A stretch of DNA of 64,000 nucleotides, taken from assembly GCA_032871835.1 (NCBI GenBank), contig CM065299.1, positions 186,001 through 250,000 of the forward strand. Direction: 5' to 3'. The notes beneath the pieces were generated by a model. That model searched no databases. It worked only from the letters and a program-made list of their open reading frames with translations, and was not told the DNA's origin. How positions within the stretch are numbered: position 1 is the first letter of the stretch; each line of letters opens with the position of its first letter. Origin of the DNA: Dipteronia dyeriana (lineage: Eukaryota; Streptophyta; Magnoliopsida; Sapindales; Sapindaceae). A program made the translations under genes and the position numbers. This document shows, piece after piece, positions 59,819 through 64,000 of the stretch.

Positions 59819-61163
59819 CTAAACATATCCATCATCTGAATCCTCGAGTTGTTGCTCATCTTCGAGTTCTCTTATGTTCTTGACTATATCTTGGACCCTA
59901 TCTGACAAGTGATCTGTATGTTCCTCAACAAAATTTAATACCATTCGCAATTGTTCCTGGTATGCTGCACATTGACGTTTACTTCGCTGTCTCTCATTGT
60001 TGAGCTCTATTGTCAATTCTCGTATTCTCTGATCCTTTTCATCCTGTAGTAACACAAAATCAATATTGAAGACATATCAGGTGAAATCAACCAAAATGAT
60101 ATGGAGGAAGGCGAGGAATATACAATCAAAGTGGTCGATATTTCTAGTCCTATAGATAATGAATACAAGCTTGATAAAAAGGGATAATTATAAATCACCC
60201 ATTGATGATTTATTGTTATATCTCGTGGTTCCACAAAAATAAATAAATAAGACATCCAACATGTGTAACCCCATTAATGTGCTCAAGAGCGAAGGGCAAA
60301 CTATAGACAAGCCTAGATTACAAACCCGATAAATAACGATATCTAGCTTTGATCTTTGGACTTAGATCATAAAAAGTAAAAACTTAGAACTGGTTCAAGA
60401 TGTGGATCTTTAACTGGCAAGAAATACATCAAATAAAAAAACAACTATATGGAGACATTTACTATTTGACTAAACCTTATAAGTTATAATGTTCTCGGCC
60501 CCTGTTTAAATACAATCCATTCTCATAATAAGGACTGCAAAACTGCAGACAAATAGGTCGCATAACTATAGACAACAAAGCAGTTAAAACAGAAAGATAA
60601 CTTACTTCACTGACCAAATTTTTAGTAGATCCTCGCCAAGGAACTTTACTAGGAGACATCAATTCATGATTGTGTTCTTTTATAAATTTGGTGACAACCC
60701 ACTTGTCTCCATCTCTTAAAGCTAGCCTTAACATTGCAGAACAGCCTTCTCGGGTAACAGGAGGTGGAGGAAGAACTCTGTCTTTCCTGTATATGTATTT
60801 CTTCTCACGAAAACCTTCTTTTGAACAAACAAAATCTTGACCAATAACCATATTATTTATTCGTGAGCGTCGGTTATGATGGATACGTACAGTAAACCCT
60901 GTCCGCCTGCCATAAGCAGCATAAAATTCTCGAGCATCATCTCTGGACTTGAACTCCATACCAATGTATGGTTCTGCAGCATCATCCCCTATTTCCGGTA
61001 AACTTTCGAAAGACTCTTCTAAGATCTTGTCAACCTCACTAGTACATAAATCAATATCTTTTGAAAGGTCGTCATGAGTAAACTCATGCTCATCATATCC
61101 CGCAACTTGCAAATACCTTACGCTTTCATCTGAATCAATGGTTTGAGTAGATGTACTCTCCAT
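59819..61163 (-). CDS. FAR1-related short protein (FAR1 DNA-binding domain only)
   Basis: Two coding exons, 61163-60606 and 60043-59819; 260 residues. The FAR1 WRKY/GCM1-type zinc domain spans EPYIGMEFKSRDDAREFYAA to KWVVTKFIKEHNHELMSPSK, with Cys/His ligands in FVCSKEGF, TREGCSAML and HNH. The second exon encodes a coiled coil (QRIRELTIELNNERQRSKRQ) and an acidic end. There is no transposase core or SWIM finger as in FHY3/FAR1, so this is a truncated transposase-derived DNA-binding protein, likely nuclear. A non-coding first exon and 5' UTR intron (61213-61664) are supported by good splice sites; GGCCCA motifs lie upstream near 61770-61800. It resembles At3g07500. An open frame extends to 61181 but without ATG. 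Confidence 0.9.
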
Positions 61164-61740
61164 TATATGCTCATAAATCAAATATTAGACAAGCTATTCT
61201 TCCATCACAAGGCTGCAAACAGAAACAAAAAATCAATTTCCATTTACTCACAGAACTAAATTACACTGGAAAGTTGAAAAATTTACATAAAAAAATGCTT
61301 GTGAAGCTAAAATAGTTAGCAATTAACTAGCCACAATGAACAATATCAACCGCATTTACCATTTTCTGCTACTATTTTTTTTTATATATCTAAAATAGCA
61401 AAAATGTATACAATTCTCACACCCTTCTCAAGCTCATGTTTTCAAGCTTCAATGAATACATAAATTTATATTTTTCAAGTAAAAAAAAAATACAACTAAA
61501 TGTACAGTATAGAGAGTCTTTATGCAGAGTTACTATCAATTAATAACACTCAAAAAAGTTCAAAACTTTCTTCGATTTAGCCTCGTTTCCAGGAAACCAA
61601 ACAGAGAATTACTAAACAAAAAGGGAAAAAAAGTGAAGTCAAGATCAAGTTTTGATGAACTTACTGGTTAGGAGCAGTAGAAACCCTAGGATTGGAGAGG
61701 CGTCAAGTGTGGCACATGATGGAGGGGAGATGTATTCGAT

Positions 61741-62294
61741 CACATCTTCTTTTATTTTCATTGGGCTTTTTCAGGCCCAACTCTTTCCTGGGGCCCCACC
61801 TCGTTCCTGATGTCTAACGACTGTCGTTTTAGTCTTTGCTTATTTTGAGCCACCTCAATCAAACAAGCATTTGCTTGTTTTCTATACAAAATTTTTTACT
61901 AGTTATTTTCTGTACATGATAAATGCAATGAAAAAGTATACTCTTTTGTATGCTATTTTGATTAGAAGGTTCATATTACTGCCCATTGCTTGACAATGAA
62001 AGAAATTCATTCAACCAGATTTGAGTCGTGACAACCATACTTGGTATATCAAAATATATGTATCATTACTTCATGTAAAAATCGTAAAAAAGAGGAGTGA
62101 ATGGTTCATGAAGCTTCAATGTCATCTAATGAAACAACTTAAGATTGGTTACATATATTATGTATCAACTATCTTGATCAGAAAAACTGATTTTAATAAG
62201 CAATGTACATGACCAGCACTAGGCGCACTCTCATAAACCCCCCATAGAGATTATTGAACAGATCATACACATAAATTACACTTCAACGCTAAGC
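61741..62294. other. intergenic between the two FAR1-type genes
   Basis: Promoter of the first FAR1-type gene and 3' flank of the second, both on the minus strand. TGGGCT and GGCCCA site II-like motifs lie at about 61763-61790. Nothing else was recognised. Confidence 0.5.
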
Positions 62295-63491
62295 CTATCT
62301 ACGGTGGGGTTTTATTTGTATTTCGGATTCAACTTTCCGGATATTCTCAACGATGACTTGAATTTTTGAAGATAGTTCTTCAGTTTGCTCCTCGACATTA
62401 TTCATAAAGCTGAATAACTTTTCTCGGTAAGATGTACATAATTTCTCTTGATGCTCCAACTCCATTGTAAGTTCTTCAATCTTCTTATCTTTATCTCCCT
62501 ACGAAGATCGACAAACAAATATATATACAAGAATGAAAAGAAATAGTCTGCTAATAGTATATGTGCCCAACAGAAGGCAAGTTGCTGGACTCGTCTTCCT
62601 CGTTGTACAATAGGACCCTAAATTCTCACATAATCTTATTTTTATAGAACTTTTCTAATGAACTTTGTGTAATCCACTTTAAAAGAACTCAAGCATCAAA
62701 GAATTTACCATCTTATCATGAGAACCTACAAGCTGTTTACAGTGAAGATGAACCAATGACAAGTTTAAGTTAATCAGTCCATGATGCAAGTACTGTTAAC
62801 AGGCATCTAATTCAAAGAAATCATAGCTGTAAACACCATCATGGTCATCAGTTTTTAGTTAAAAAGTAATTTTAGAAGCGAGCTTCAATGCCAAACATTT
62901 AGACTTTTAGTTGGGTTCAATTCAACTAAGCTCTCTACATTCATATGCATAAAGAGTGGGCAAAAACAATGTCTGAAGAAACTTTTAAACTTAATCTAAC
63001 ATGTAGCGAGCAAGATTCAAGACACTCAAAACTCTAAACAGAATGATTGAAAAAGTAGAAACTCACCACTGTACTATATCCATTGTCAGTGATAACTAGA
63101 GCATGGTTATGATCCTTTTCGAATCTTGTAACGACCCATTTTCCAGACTTTTCCATCTTAACCAAGATTGTTGCCTTGCAACCTTCTCGTGCACTTGGTC
63201 TTGGCTTCTTGTCAGGTCCAAAAGATCCCTTATGATTAGGAGAGAAACCCTGCTTATTACATCCAAGTCGACGAGCAAGTGTCCTCCCATCAATCCCAGA
63301 ACGACGACGTTGCATAATACGCACAACAAATCCTACCCGTCGTGCATACCCTATATAAAATTTCCTGGCTTCTTCTTCAGAATCAAATTCCATACCAACA
63401 TATGGTTCAAAAACTTCACCTTCTTCATCAGATTCACCTGATTTTTCTATAACAGAGCTGTCCGTTGCTGCAACTTCTTCGTCCAGTTCCA
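62295..63491 (-). CDS. second FAR1-related short protein, 5' end not resolved
   Basis: Two coding exons, 63491-63067 and 62498-62295, joined in phase 0. The FAR1 domain reads FEPYVGMEFDSEEEARKFYI, ARRVGFVVRIMQRRRSGIDG, REGCKATI and WVVTRFEKDHNHALV. The second exon is a coiled coil (DKDKKIEELTMELEHQEKL), stopping after IQIKPHRR. The layout matches the neighbour to the left: a phase-0 intron after the FAR1 domain, then a coiled-coil exon, with no transposase core. At 63491 there is no ATG; a good acceptor (TTTTGTGACAG) shows that an earlier exon exists upstream, within 63500-64000 or beyond. The two genes look like diverged tandem paralogues. Confidence 0.85.
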
Positions 63492-64000
63492 CTGTCACAA
63501 AAAATTATTAGATATAAACTTTTAAAACTCAAAAAATATAACGGGAACAACTTAAACCACATGATAATCCAAAAACGGACATACATTAAACAACGATGCT
63601 TCAACTATGGATTGACATACATACACAAGAAGAGGGTTGAATAGACCGATTGTCGCAAAAAAAGCCACATAATGGAGAAAAATAATTGTGGAAGACATTG
63701 AAAGGAACAATGTTGCATGGATATGAAGATGCAGAAACAGATTTGTTCCCACATCAATACCAAAAGTAAACTCTTATAAACAGAATATGAACAAGGTGGA
63801 ACACAACAATTAAAACCAGTAAACCACGCATATTGACAGATTGGTAACACAAAAAACCAACACTGAAACCTAAGCAAGTGAAGTTCTAAACTCCCTCGTA
63901 CACCATTTTTGATCAACTAGAATAAGATCACTACCTTGTCTACAAAAGACATTCCCAAAATCAAGACAATCCATAACAGAGTCACTAAATAGAAACACCC
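63492..64000. other. intron or upstream region of the second FAR1-type gene
   Basis: Expected to hold an intron and perhaps the first exon of the FAR1-type gene; I could not identify that exon. The open frames on the minus strand here have no recognisable similarity. Confidence 0.4.

Noticed and set aside
63491..63498. Start codon of the second FAR1-type gene at 63498
   Set aside because: The codon there is GTG, not ATG, and a good splice acceptor overlaps it, so the exon continues from an upstream one.

Overview
The window is nuclear DNA of a flowering plant, most likely a eudicot. Most host genes are split by AT-rich GT-AG introns and belong to plant families (DUF538, SKU5-like, SCPL, type-1 lipoxygenase, CRM domain, FAR1-related, Cf-type receptor-like protein). 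The spacers carry plant transposons of five kinds: hAT, Mutator-like, Ty3/gypsy Tat, Ty1/copia and a tRNA-derived SINE. I could run no searches. Gene names rest on recognising protein motifs, and exon ends on reading frame plus splice sites; summed exon lengths are divisible by three for every complete multi-exon gene listed.

Layout. 1-377 (-): 5' part of a DUF538 gene. 1455-14944: a nested transposon block. A 668-bp non-autonomous hAT element (8-bp target duplication) is followed 40 bp later by a Mutator-like element (9-bp duplication). That element is split by an 11.8-kb Tat-lineage Ty3/gypsy element (LTRs 2776-3638 and 13713-14576, 5-bp duplication CTTAA). The gypsy element lies on the minus strand, has near-identical LTRs but broken gag-pol, an antisense extra ORF on the plus strand, and a 90-bp tandem array. 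16203-20336 (+): SKU5/SKS-type gene with a perfect 131-bp tandem duplication just upstream. 21195-28833: degraded receptor-like-protein (RLP) sequence split by a Ty1/copia element (21515-26966, duplication AATCT). 28834-35108: AT-rich gene-free stretch with a SINE, (TA)n runs and a large inverted repeat.

35109-64000 is gene-dense: serine carboxypeptidase-like (+), PARN-like pseudo-nuclease (+), plastid-type FAD oxidoreductase (+), lipoxygenase (-), complex I ferredoxin-like protein (+, intronless), CML3-like calmodulin (+, intronless), CRM-domain protein (+), and two FAR1-type short proteins (-, the second incomplete). From memory, DUF538 / ferredoxin-like / CML3 / FAR1 recalls Arabidopsis At3g07460-At3g07500, and PARN-like plus CRM recalls At3g25430-At3g25440. 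If right, the window keeps two ancestral blocks that are now interleaved and expanded by transposons.

The genes are independent plant loci, not a pathway. The most unusual points are the three-level transposon nest with two intact outer target duplications, a gypsy element with young LTRs but lost integrase residues, its long tRNA-Asn-like primer-site region, a lipoxygenase ending in Leu instead of the iron-binding Ile, in-frame intronic minisatellites in the carboxypeptidase gene, and an orphan telo-box/site II/TATA promoter at 54739-54833.
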